Of a DNA stretch of 64,000 nt, positions 52,587-64,000 are shown piece by piece. The notes beneath the pieces were generated by a model, which was not told the origin of the DNA, did no database searches, and saw only the letters and a program-made list of their open reading frames with translations. Location of the stretch: the NCBI RefSeq assembly GCF_000524195.1, contig NW_020170440.1:58720-122719 (forward strand). Reading direction: 5' to 3'. The position numbers and the translations under genes were made by a program. This DNA is from Echinococcus granulosus (taxonomy: Eukaryota > Platyhelminthes > Cestoda > Cyclophyllidea > Taeniidae). How positions within the stretch are numbered: the first letter of the stretch is position 1; each line of letters starts with the position of its first letter.

Positions 52587-55500
52587 ATGTTAAATTTTGT
52601 TGGGAGTGGGTATAATCCTCCTACTCACCTTTTTGGTATGTCCGTCCAGGGCATTTCCCCAAATTACGGTAAGATTATGTTTCTGCACATATCTTTGGTT
52701 TGTTTATCCCAATAACGTCCTGTATGCACACCTTGAATTTGCAGAGAACAGTGGTGAACTAACCCTTTTTGCGTCGGAGGTTTCTCCTTCGATTACAAAT
52801 TCCATCTCCACTGAGTCGAGTGAGGTCAGTAATGGACAAAATGATACCCCGTCGCCGCCCACCAGTACCGTGGTTGCTAATGAGCTCAATCCCTCTGAAA
52901 ATACTCTTGTTCTACGCAGCAATGAAATCACTCCACCTCCTGGGGGAGCAGGAGACGGTCCTTCTGGTAATTCTCCAGGCATGGGAGGAAGTGGTGGGGG
53001 TGGTGGTGGCAGCGCCGGTGGTTCTTCTGGTGGTGGTGACGGCGGCAGCCGTCCCGGCGGCAACGACCGCCACAATAACACTCCTCCTACCCAACATTCC
53101 TTCATTTTTGAGCCTCCTGCGAGAAATAGTCATGGTACCGAGGGTCGAGCTATTGCGCTAAGGGCCAATCACTTTGAAATTACCGTCCCTCACGGCTTCC
53201 TCCATCATTATGACGTTGCTATTAGTCCTGAGAAATGTCCACGTCGAGTTAATCGGTAGGTTTTTTGCTGCTTACAGGAACAAGAAAAGTGAATTGAAGG
53301 TCTTAATCCCATTACAAACATTTTGCTTCTAGGGAGATTATTGAGACGATGGTGAACTCGATGCACTACCAAAACTACTTTTACAACCAAAAACCCGTCT
53401 TTGACGGCCGCCGCAATATGTACACCAGGGACCCCCTTCCAATTGGTAACGAGACAGTTGAATTGGAAGTCACGCTCCCTGGAGAAGGTCGGGATCGTGT
53501 CTTCAAGGTCGCAATTCGTCACGTCTCGGAAGTGTCTCTCTTCTCCCTTGAAGATGCGTTGGACGGGAGGTCCAAAAGAATACCTGCGGACGCTGTCATC
53601 TCGCTTGATGTCATCATGAGACACCTGCCCAGTATGAGGTGCGTGGCATTCGGTTTTATTAATTTTTGTTTTTTTTCCAGTTACACTCCTGTAGGCCGGT
53701 CCTTTTTCCAAACCCCCGAACGAGGTTATGATAACCCCTTGGGTGGCGGGCGTGAAGTATGGTTCGGTTTTCATCAAAGCGTTCGGCCGTCGCAGTGGAG
53801 AATGATGCTTAATATCGACGGTAAGTTGTCTTTGTTTTTGTGTGTTCATGCGTGGTTATGACCTTATAAGTTTAACTAGAAGTACGCAAGTGCGTTTTCT
53901 TGCAGTTTCTGCGACAGCATTTTACAAATCCCAATCGGTTATTGACTTCATGTGCGAGGTTCTCGATCTCACTGACAAGAATGACCAGCGTAGGCCACTG
54001 ACAGATAGTCAGAGGGTTAAGTTCACCAAAGAAATTAAAGGTAAGTCAGTCGGTCATTTAAACAGCCAATCATGTTTCCTCTAGGGCTAAAGGTTGAGAT
54101 AACCCACTGTGGCAGCATGCGCCGGAAGTATCGTGTGTGCAATGTCACTCGGCGCTCGGCGCAGTCACAATCATTCCCTCTACAGCTTGACAGTGGTGCA
54201 ACGGTGGAGTCTACGGTTGCTAAGTATTTCCAGGACCGTTACAATATTGTTCTGAAGTGAGCTGCGGTTTGTAATGGACTTATTTTATCATGGCAGTTTA
54301 GTTACGCCTTATGATTGGCATTAGGAAGGGCTGAGAGGTTAGTATTTTTACTCCTGCTTCGTCTTGGTGTCGTTCTTCGCTCTCTTCGTTGGGATTGGTC
54401 GAGAGATAGGGACCATAGCCGTAGGATGAATAGATTTTGACGGGCACATTTGCTCACTACTCGGGAGATGCATTGAATTAATTTATTTACTGGGCGGTGT
54501 TATATGGTGGACACATTGCACATGTCATCCGCTTTTGCCCAAAGTCCATTTGCCAATGAAGCAGCGTCTTGGAGTTACTGTCGATTCAAATCCTTTCTTA
54601 ATCGTTCCGCTGTTTCAGCACAGCTCAAACGTTCCTCTGAATTCTTTTGAGTTTCTTGTAATATAAAGCATTGCACCACTGAATTTGATTTTGTCATTAT
54701 TAGAAGCAGTTCTTTTTCGGTGGTTCTGAATTATATTATTTTGATCTCATTTGAATGTGAATAATTAAGCTGTCTAACCACTTTTCTGGACCGTCGCGAG
54801 CAGCTTTGTAGGATCAATTCCGACTTGGTCACATCTGGTATCGCTCCAGTAATGATCAATACTGAGAACTCGAACACTTGGCGGAAGTCGACGTAGTTTT
54901 AATAGCTCGTTTGTCGTGGGTCCCGTAGATTCATTATTTCACAGGTCTTTTCCATGACTTTCTGTATGGTGAAAGCCGGAATTTGTGTTGTCCTTCTGGA
55001 TCAGGTTTGCTAACCCTTGGTTTGCTCCTTGACTCGTCCTAATTTAGGTTTGGATGTAACTTTCTAGGTAACATATGAGTGACTAGAAGACTAGTAGCAA
55101 AAGTGCATACTACTGAGGTAAAAGTCGAACTGCAAGGCGTAACTTTTCCTCGACCGCAAATAGTCGTAGCCTTTCCTCAACTATCCAACGACGACAGGGC
55201 AGTGGATGTGATGTCTTTCCCATCAGTGTCACCCATGCAAACTAAACCTTTATATCACTAGAGTTACTGTCCCTTAACATACGCCCTAGGCCATGCAAGT
55301 GCTAACTAGCGCCTTGCATTGGAGAGCTGGGTCTTTAATTTTTCTTCGTTTCTGGTCTTTTAGTTATCCTAACCTGCCCTGCTTACAAGTGGGTCAAGAG
55401 CAGAAACACACCTATCTCCCATTGGAAGTTTGCAACATGGTCGCAGGACAACGCTGCATCAAGAAGCTCACTGACATGCAGACCTCCACAATGATCAAGG

Positions 55501-58500
55501 CCACGGCGCGATCAGCACCCGATCGGGAGAAAGAGATTAATAATCTGGTGCGACGGGCGAATTTCAATGCAGACCCGCATCTCCAAATGTTCGGCATCAC
55601 CGTGATTCCGCGCATGGTGGATATTCAGGGCCGAGTTATCCCGGCACCGAAAATCCAGTACGGTGGACGAACGAAGGCCCAGGCCTCACCCCAGCTAGGT
55701 GTGTGGGACATGCGGGGAAAGCAGTTCTTCTCGGGCATCGAGATCAAAACCTGGGCTATTGCCTGCTTTGCCCCAAAGCGGATTGTTAGGGAAGATTCTT
55801 TACAGTGAGTACCAGCCTTGGTTTCTTCAAGATTTGCTCTAAATTACTTGTCCGTGAAACTTCGGTTTGATCTGCTTTTTTGACGTATTATTGGTGTGAA
55901 TCTCTTGAGACCAAAATCTGCATTTTATAAAGGAGATTGTTTTAGGGGCTTTCTGTAGTGATCTTGATTCTTCAAGATATTGCAAATGACATTTTTCTGG
56001 AAGTTGCCAGAGTTGATCCAATGTGAAGGATTTCCTGGTTTTTGTGAATTATTTGAGGTCGGTTGCCGATGTCTGGTTATTGCTGATACCTTAACTTTTG
56101 CTTGCTTCTGAGATCGAATTTGGAGATACTCTCATACGTTAAATGCTATTTTGGGTTTTATTTCGCTTTTGAGGTTTAGATCGGAATTCGTAGCTACTCC
56201 TCATGTTTAAGGTGCGCTGGTTAGCTCTCATTAAATGCATTTTGAGGCTACTTTTAAAAAATGCTTGTTAACATTAGTTGAGACAAGCTAAACTATTTCC
56301 ATTAATTGCATTAAATGGATCTGTACCTGTTTGTGCGATCTCGAAAACGTGCTCTCGATTCCAGCTTTGTGTGATTCCGGGTTGATCTCTCCTTTTTGGG
56401 AGTGATGAAATCTTGAGTTATCTCCGTTCATGATTTATCACTTGGGCATGGTGTATCCAAAGGTCTTGCTTTGTTGATGGTCCCTTGCCAGTGTGCTCAT
56501 GACTTTGTTAGTCTCACGGTCGTATTCACAAATTTTGTGCCATTGGAACCTTTTTTTTATTATTGATTCGGACAGGTTTATAAGACTCTTTTCCCTTCAT
56601 CTCGCTTTTACGAAATGACGGTGAGCGTTTGCTGCCAGTATTTCCCATTTTAAGAGCAATTGAAGGTGTCTATAGCATTGCTTGTCAATCCAAATACCTT
56701 GATCATCGCATGGGTAGCTAAAAATTCTTTAAATATTTCCTGAGATGTTCACCATTTCTGCAATCTATTGCCCTTCCCCATTGAGGCACAAGCCGGCTGC
56801 GAATTTCACTTCGGTAAGGCGCTCATTTGAGTTCTCAAGGTGCTGAATGTATCCTTTCAGAATTTTGCTCTTTTAATTTGGCAATCTGAGATTAGTTTCA
56901 TTGGACTGGTGTGTTTTTAAATGTTTTGTCTTCTTTACGTTGATTGGGAACAATTCGTCAGTGGGACGCCTCACCGACCTTTCATATGATAAGCTGTGGC
57001 TATTTAAAACCGGACCATTAAGTTCCTGAAGGGAGTGCTTTCGGGAGTTTTTTTAGACACTGACTTTAATGTCCTGTCGACTTCTCTAAATTATGTATTG
57101 AGTCACTGTCACCCTTTTATTTGCCTATCGGGTAAGCTAACAGCCGTTTCGAAGCAAGACTGGGGTTTTTTCACTGCGTGAGCCTATTCCTTGAGTTTCA
57201 CCTAGTTCGCCGAGGGCTTTTATGAGATTTTTATGATATCCGTATTTGCTTCACTGTTAAAGATTGTCTGTTTTAACGGCCCCATCATTTGTAGCCAGGT
57301 CATTCCACTTACCTACTTGAATCTACTCACTAGCGAAAGTAGCTCCTCCAATATCCGCTTTTCCAGCTTATAGTCGTGGTCGATAAAACAGTGTCGTTAG
57401 GCAAGCTGTCCGTCCGTATTCTGTGCATCCCGCTCAGCATCTTGCTTAATTTGCATCATTAACGAAACCTTCAACATCATCATTTGCCCAGCTTCTTAGA
57501 TTCACAAGTTATCAAACCTGAGTGTTATAACCTTCTGTTTAGATACGATTTCAATTTTCTCTCCTGCTTGAATTTGCTAGGTGTTAAGAGTAGCCTCTGA
57601 AAAGGAAATAAAATTTGACATTGGTCTTCCTTTCCGTTCATTTGAATGATTAGTGAAAACTATTGTTTAGCTCTTTGAATTCAGAAGGCATGAGCTCCTG
57701 TATTCTGCATTCCAGTTATGCTTATCCCTGCGCCAGGCCACAGTGATTTGAAAAATAAGGCAATTGGTCAGTCATTCTACTCGATTCAATTCACGTCTTA
57801 AACGGTGAGTCACGTTGGGGTGACTGGCACAAACCCCGATGTTGAAGCATTTGACGTCGACGTGCTTCGTGTAATGTTTACGGCTTTGAGGACAACAACG
57901 CCAAAAACGAAGACAAGCTTTTCGCTGTGCTCGCTAGGCGAGCTCTCTAACTGGATTTTACCCTGCTAGCTGCTCGTCGTCAAAAAAGTCGGTTACTCTT
58001 TTTTGGCCTCTATCGCGTATTTATTCATGCGTTGCTAACTCGTTTTTTTGACCTTTTTTAAAAAGGACATTAATTTAATTTACATGTAATTTAAGTTTAA
58101 GGTCTTTCTTTGTTTGAATAAGCTTACAGGGGGAGTAAATGAACGTGTTTAAACCGATTTTTCCGGCGCACCCACCAGTCCACCCCCTTTTCGCTATCTT
58201 TTAGTGGATGCTTTCATTGGGCTCCTTTTTGTAATCTGGTTGCGTATGCAAGCGTCGATAAGGTCTTTTTAAGTTTTCTGATCATATCGTATTGCGCGAT
58301 AAAGATGGGACCTGAATAAGTCCGAGCGCTTTTACATTCTAAATCCAAATAGCCGGAGCAAGTTTCTTTGTATGCTTCATTCGTTAAAAAATTTTAGTAA
58401 GATATTTTCCTTTGCAAGTAAACAGCCAAATTTCAGCCTTAGCCGCCGCACTTTTGGTTTCTAACTTTCTATTCCACTTTCCTTATCTATTGTCACAGGA

Positions 58501-61500
58501 CTATCTAAGGTCAAGGAGAGGTGAATAAGGACCACCTTGTAAAATATTAGCTATGACAATGCGGCGAATGCGGGTGAGGCGGTGTCTCCCTCCCTCCCCA
58601 CTTATCCTAAAGTGAGGTGTTGTACTGTCTTGTAAGAGTAAGACGAGTTTTTCCTTCCGGCTGCACAAGTTTTGATTTTTTTCTCTAAGTTCCTGTGGCC
58701 ATTCGAGTTGTACGCATGGAGTGGATAGATCCCAGCTGTAATCGTTGTTTGGCCTTTAGTAAGTAAACAATTTCATCTCTGGTTCATGCATGAAGCGGTC
58801 ACGATTAATGAGCGTTGGGATGCCCTCACTTATTAAAATGCATGGTATTTTTTATATGTGCAACAGTGGACTGGTAGTCTTTGAAGCTAATTAACCATCA
58901 TCTATCAAATCATGGCGTGTGGATGAAAACCCTTTTCTTAGTAGCTTGCGCTACAATTTTCCCTTCCCAGTTAATGTAGGCGCCATCACTTGCTTTATCC
59001 ATTGCTGCACCCCCTATTTCTGCCCGAATTTGAAGAGAGGCCCTTGCATCTTTGCAACTCAATCAAATTCGGTATGCTCGATTCATATCTAATCTATCAA
59101 ATTCAACTAACTCTATGCGATAAGGACTCAAAGAGGACGAGGGTAGTGTGGATAACAGAGTAATGAATCCTTATGATCTGTGCATTATAAACAGCTGCAT
59201 ACATATTTCGCGTCTTCGCAAGTTACTACGAGCTAGATCGGTTACATGAAGCCTTGGCAGCTAGATAGTATTGACGAGCGGATGAAATGGCAGTTTTAAA
59301 TCATTTTGTCTTGAGTTCGTGGCGCTGTCCTTTGGTGGTTTTTTTGAAAGTAACCCATTATGCACCCACGTTGATCTAGTGTTACTTATAAAGCAATATT
59401 TCTGTGGGAAATAATCAAAAGATATTCTTCGCATCTTTATTTGAAAACAACAGGAGTAGGCCAAGGAAGGGTGTTAGGAGTTGTGTATCTGTGACTACCC
59501 TTGTCCGGTAATTCCATCCTGGTTTTGGTAAACAGTTCCACCTTTTTGAAGAATATTCTCTTCAAATTTTTGTTTTGCTCACTTTTGCGGTATTTACGGG
59601 CACTGATTCTAACTGAAACAGGTTTGTTTTTGCATGATATATTGTTGAGGCTTCCGTGACTTTTGCTTGCTCTCTTGAGAAAACAGTGAAAGACGCAGAC
59701 CTGTCTGGTCATCCTACTTCGCTTTGCTTTTGCAACTCGATACCCTCCGGCCTTCTAATGAATATTCTTCGTTCATTTTTTGTCTGCATTCTAATTGTGA
59801 TTCCATGGATTTATTTTAAAAACGTGTTGTCAATTCCCTATAGTTTCATTCCAAGATGGTAGCGTTAATATTACGCATTTTCTTATTTTCGTTCTTGAAG
59901 GAACATAGCTACACATTCGCGTTGCTTCAGTGAATTTCGAAGCCATGCTATTTTGAATGATTTTAATCGAGCTTGCATAAAGTGTAAAAGTGAATGAAGG
60001 ATTTGGAACTGGTCATGTCTGAGCGTGTTACCTGACTACAGCCTGGTAGGGGGGATAAAGCTCCACCTTCCGTCTGTGGGTGGGTTGAAATTTTTTGAAA
60101 ATGACCCTACTTTTGGCGTAACGGTCGTGGAACACTTTAGGCGCCTGCCGACTGCAGCTGCGACTGTGGTAAGCTAAAAGTGCCTTTGCTAAAGCTGAAA
60201 GTTAATATTTGACGAGTCCTCAGATGAGATTAATGTGAGTTCTACCTTCCAACGCTCCGGTTCATGATGTGCATCAGTTGACAATGTGCTTATTATCAAG
60301 ATTGTTCCTCAACTCATGGAGGCGTTAATCCTGCAACTGATTCGGTTTAGCATTGCGTTTACCACCATAGGTGTAACAGGACCTCAACTTCCGCTCATAA
60401 ATGACACTTTCTTGTTACCTACTGATCACCACTTTTTACCTCCCGTAGGCAATTCGTCATCCAACTGCAGAAGATCTCCAACGATGCTGGAATGCCAATC
60501 CAAAGCCCACCTTCCTTCTGCAAATATGCCACGGGACAAGACCAAGTAGAACCCATGTTCCGTTTCCTAAAAAATCAGCACGTCGGTCTCCAACTCATCG
60601 TTGTCGTCCTGCCCGGCAAGACACCGGTCTACGGTGAGTAGGTGTTTGAGCCATTTTTGTGCTTTAGAATTCGTTTTATTCATCACTTTTTCAAGTAGAG
60701 GTATGAATGCTAAAGTTGTAACCTGATGTTCATAAGCGTAAGCTTGGATCCTGTTTCGTTTCCGACCTGAATAATCAGGGCGCATGAGTTAGCGGAGGTT
60801 GAGAAGGAGAAGACAATGAAAATGACCATCTGTACATTGTTTGTAATTGCTACGACGTTCCACTTGGTGAATCATCTATCCACTCATTTACTGTTGCATC
60901 TTGCGTTGTCGACTTGAGTACACATCCGCTGCTCACAAAAATTTGAGGCTTCTCTAACTATTTGGACAAATCAAGCAACAAATTCTACTCATTCTTTTCA
61001 GCCGAAGTTAAGCGAGTCGGTGATATCATGTTTGGCCTTGCCACCCAGTGCGTGCAATCCAAAAACGTAAACAAGACCTCACCTCAGACCCTCTCTAACC
61101 TCTGTCTCAAAATCAATGTCAAGTTGGGTGGCATCAACTCCATCCTGGTGCCTGCCGTGCGTCCCACGGTCTTCCGCGAGCCTGTCATCTTCTTTGGGGC
61201 TGATGTGACGCATCCGCCTGCCGGAGACAAGACGAAGCCGAGCATCGCTGCTGTTGTGGCCAGCATGGATGCTCATCCAAGCAGGTACTCTGCCACAGTA
61301 AGGGTACAATCGCATCGGCAGGAGATAATTCAGGACCTCTACCCCATGGTTAGAAGTCTGCTTCTTCAGTTCTACCAGTCGACGAGGTTCAAACCTGCAA
61401 GGATTATCTACTATCGAGATGGAGTTAGTGAAGGGCAGTTTTCAAATGTGAGCTTTTTTCCTGAAAAATTTCCTCTGTTTTGCTACTCAATCTTTCGTCC

Positions 61501-63140
61501 CTAATTCATTCGCAATCCGAGCTCGCTTTCTTGTCCTACCCATCCACTTGATTTGCAAGCTCTTATCCACCTCTGTTCCAGCTTCTCTTATTCGTCCAAT
61601 CTTTTGGTCTCGATATATTCATCCTTCTATTAGTCAAGCCTCGGCTTTGTTCATTCTTTCTTGAGTTCCCATTTCTGATCTGCAACTCTGTCATCCACGG
61701 ATCAGTCTGAATATCTCTTTACTTATCCTCTCGATTCATCTATTTATCTAAGATTCACCTACTGATCTTTCCTCGTCTTGTGCAGGTATTGAACCACGAG
61801 TTGCGCGCGATCCGCGAGGCCTGCTTGAAGCTCGAGATCGAGTATCAGCCAGGCATCACCTTTGTGGTGGTGCAAAAACGTCACCACACTCGACTCTTTT
61901 GCGCTGACAAAAAGGATCAGATGGGCCGCTCAGGCAATATTCCCGCGGGCACCACGGTAGATCACGTCATCACGCACCCTACAGAGTTCGACTTCTACCT
62001 CTGTTCGCACGCGGGCATTCAGGGGACCTCGCGACCTAGTCACTATCATGTCCTTTGGGATGACAATAAGTGAGTGACCTTTTTTGGGTTGCCTTCATTT
62101 TGTTTTAAAATAATTTGTCACCCATATTCTTCATTCGTTCACTCCAAGTCTAGCATTCCGCATACACTCCTTAGATTAAACCACGTCTTTTCACACATTT
62201 ACCTCTCTCAACTCGCCTATTCGCCTATCTGCCTCGGATCTATCCACAACTCCATCTATTTACCTCCGATTCACCCATCTAGCTATTTACGTGTCGTCAA
62301 TTCACCCGGTCGTTTCAGGTTCACCCATCTCTCCATTCTCCAACTGTCCATTTTATTAATCCATCGATCGTTTTGCCTCTATTGCCCATTCGATTCCGTA
62401 CCTGTCGGTTCTCGATCGGTACTACATTCATCATGGTTCAGGCAATATGTCCATCTGTTGGTAAATTGGTCCTCTTACTAATCCATCCATCAACGCATTC
62501 ACACCCGTTCCTAGTATTAATTATTGATATATTCTATTTCTAGTCTGTCAATCCATCTATCTGGAGTCTATCCACCTGTTCACCCATTAATCCATCGAAT
62601 CCTCCATCCGCCCACGATTTATAGGCTGTCCGTCTATACATCGACCCATTCATCTGCCTCCCTGTGATTTTCCCATCCACCAATCAATGATTCGTCTAAT
62701 TTTTACCTTTTGCATTCTTTGATCTATCCGGCAATCCATCTCGTGCCCATCTCTTTTTCTGTCTCTACTGGATCAATTCATCCAGAATCTTCACATCCAT
62801 CTTGTCTTTTCGTATGTTTTCCACTGGATCTGTTGATTCCTCCATCCCATGATCACCTCATCTTATTTCCATTTGTAGTTTCTCGGCCGATGACCTCCAG
62901 AACCTGACCTACCAACTGTGCCACACCTACGTGCGCTGCACCCGTTCTGTATCTATTCCCGCGCCCGCCTACTACGCCCATCTTGTGGCTTTCCGCGCTC
63001 GCTACCACCTCGTGGAGAAGGAGATTGACAGCGGCGAGGGCAGTCAAAAGTCTGGCAACTCGGACGAACGCACACCCACTGCCATGATGCGTGCTGTAAC
63101 AGTGCACCCTGAGACGTTGCGGGTCATGTACTTCGCTTAG
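52587..63140 (+). CDS. AGO: Argonaute (AGO1/2-type), complete, slicer residues intact
   Basis: Core protein of miRNA/siRNA silencing; binds a guide RNA and can cut its target. Exons: 52587-52668, 52745-53255, 53333-53638, 53681-53820, 53906-54040, 54085-54256, 55364-55804, 60449-60633, 61002-61447, 61786-62069, 62879-63140, giving 987 aa with all junctions in frame. Order: divergent N-tail with a Gly-rich stretch (about 90-140), N domain from about 153, L1 ([15 protein letters not shown], near 300), PAZ (about 347-450), L2 ([14 protein letters not shown]), MID ([10 protein letters not shown] onward) and PIWI. Catalytic tetrad D725 ([11 protein letters not shown]), E765 (RQEIIQD), D797 ([10 protein letters not shown]) and H935 (YYAHLVAF). 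The 5'-phosphate pocket Y657, K661, Q673 and K698 is present. The protein ends MYFA, as in animal AGO proteins. It belongs to the Ago, not the Piwi, clade. The N-terminal exon is the least certain part. Confidence 0.95.
52960..53070 (+). repeat. GGT/GGC-rich coding repeat in Argonaute exon 2
   Basis: Imperfect GGTGGT and GGCGGC runs code for the Gly-rich part of the Argonaute N-tail ([15 protein letters not shown] and following). The opposite strand is therefore Pro-rich and open (53105-52704), which is a by-product and not a gene. Confidence 0.6.
55805..60448. other. Argonaute intron 7 (4.6 kb)
   Basis: Phase-2 intron that splits the MID-coding region between EDSLQ and QFVIQLQK. It is T-rich on the coding strand. 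No exon of another gene, transposase or reverse transcriptase was recognised; the largest ORFs (59,437-59,712 minus, 60,286-60,549 plus) have no domain, and the latter overlaps exon 8 in the wrong frame. Confidence 0.7.
61520..62870. repeat. Degenerate (ATCC)n tracts in Argonaute introns 9 and 10
   Basis: Both introns on either side of exon 10 (61786-62069) are filled with decayed ATCC-type words: CCCATCCACTTGA, TTCATCTATTTATC, CATCTATCTGG, CACCCATTAATCCATCGAATC, CCATCCACCAATC. The pyrimidine-rich strand is the coding strand in both. Expansion of such a tract would explain the size of these introns compared with the gene's 42-85 bp introns. Confidence 0.5.
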
Positions 63141-64000
63141 ATCGGGTGCTGTCACCATAATCATTCTCATTTTATAGCTCATTTTTTGTGCTTGTTTGTG
63201 TGTCTGTGGGAGATTGCGAGATGATACATCCACCTAATTTAAGCAGTAAGGTAGAGGCGTGAATGCCTCGGAGCATTTGCAGAAATGAAACAGCGAAACA
63301 TCAAAACCGCGGAGACAAAGTTCGAGGCATATTATCACTCCCACCTCTCTTTCCCCTTGCCTTATCGACTTCCTTTCAGTCCCTCACCACACCGTCCCCC
63401 ATTTTCCGTGTATCAGCACTGTTCTTCTTTATGCCTGTATATGTGTGTCTGCGTAAACAAAACTACAACAATTGCTTGGTTACCCATCGAGCGCTCACTC
63501 CGTCCATCCCCTATTATAGTTGTCACTGCTATCTCAGCTCATGGGTGATGCCCGTATATCCACCGGGTCTATTTGTCTATCTCTGTGCAATCATTGTGAC
63601 GATAAATTTTTTTAAATATTACTTGCGTCCACACAACGTCTTTGCCCTGGAATTGGTTGGGTTGATGAGCTGCTGGGTCGTGTGAGTGACGTTAGAGGAG
63701 GACATGGTCTCTATCGAAGAAAGGGACCCAGATGGAACAAGGATTTTTATCTCCCAGTCATAAAAAGGAATGTTGCTGTGCTGATCTTACAGATGTCGGT
63801 GAGTTATCAAGGTGTCCTTACGTTTGTCGCTCAGACACCCTTAATCCACACGTCAGGCGACGGTGGTGTGCGCGTGAACCATTGTGGTGGTAGGCGAAAT
63901 TTTTTGTGGGCTCGAAACCGGTGGATATTTAGTCGTGCAGGGGAATTTAGCCACAGTGCAGTGCAGTGATAGTAGCACTGCTCAGCGGTAAGGCGTCTGG
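63141..64000. other. Downstream flank of Argonaute
   Basis: Contains the Argonaute 3' UTR and following DNA. No AATAAA was found close to the stop. The 140-codon plus-strand ORF at 63263-63685 starts inside the presumed 3' UTR, runs through C/T-rich sequence and has no recognisable domain, so it is not called. Confidence 0.5.

Noticed and set aside
52704..53105. Pro-rich minus-strand ORF of 133 codons
   Set aside because: It is the antisense reading of the Gly-rich Argonaute tail; low-complexity GGT/GGC repeats leave both strands open.
52597..53259. 220-codon ORF apparently covering the Argonaute start
   Set aside because: It begins at a TTG and reads through the 76 bp intron 1. The real exon 1 uses ATG 52587 in another frame and joins exon 2 in frame at 52745.
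53208..53849. 213-codon minus-strand ORF
   Set aside because: Antisense to Argonaute exons 3-4 and the intron between them; no domain of its own.
63960..64000. tRNA-like A-box (CTGCTCAGCGGTAAGGCG) at the right edge
   Set aside because: The window ends before any anticodon arm or B-box, so neither a tRNA nor a tRNA-derived SINE can be judged.

Overview
The window is animal genomic DNA: spliced genes with GT-AG introns, no operons, no rRNA or recognisable tRNA. The proteins are standard metazoan families. The mix of very short introns (38-85 bp) and multi-kilobase introns, together with degenerate (ATCC)n tracts, suggests a parasitic flatworm, most likely a tapeworm. That assignment is inference.

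Layout: (1) 1-13,448, minus strand: the 5' two thirds of a casein kinase 1 gamma gene, four exons, with the C-terminal part beyond the left edge. (2) 13.4-16.2 kb: divergent intergenic region holding two copies, in opposite orientation, of one ~270 bp element with terminal inverted repeats. (3) 16,171-26,517, plus strand: complete 14-exon DDX55/Spb4-type DEAD-box helicase, 636 codons, all junctions in frame. (4) 26.5-50.7 kb: gene-poor DNA. The only model I can support is a small two-transmembrane protein on the minus strand (32,667-35,766); a few orphan exon-like ORFs lie at 45.7-48.9 kb. (5) 50,765-51,943, plus strand: a 188-aa two-transmembrane protein with a C-terminal PPRY motif. (6) 52,587-63,140, plus strand: complete 11-exon Argonaute gene, 987 aa, with all four slicer residues and the 5'-phosphate pocket intact. 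(7) 63.1-64 kb: downstream flank with no gene seen.

The genes do not form one pathway. Argonaute is the core of small-RNA silencing, DDX55 acts in 60S ribosome assembly, and CK1 gamma is a membrane-associated kinase; the two small membrane proteins have no recognised function. The points most worth checking are the Argonaute gene itself, a tyrosine in place of the conserved arginine in helicase motif Ia, a GC-AG intron in the helicase, the inverted pair of MITE-like elements, a CpG-rich CCAAT-box repeat cluster inside a kinase intron, and splice-acceptor-like sites just upstream of several start codons. No gene cluster of an obviously new type was found.
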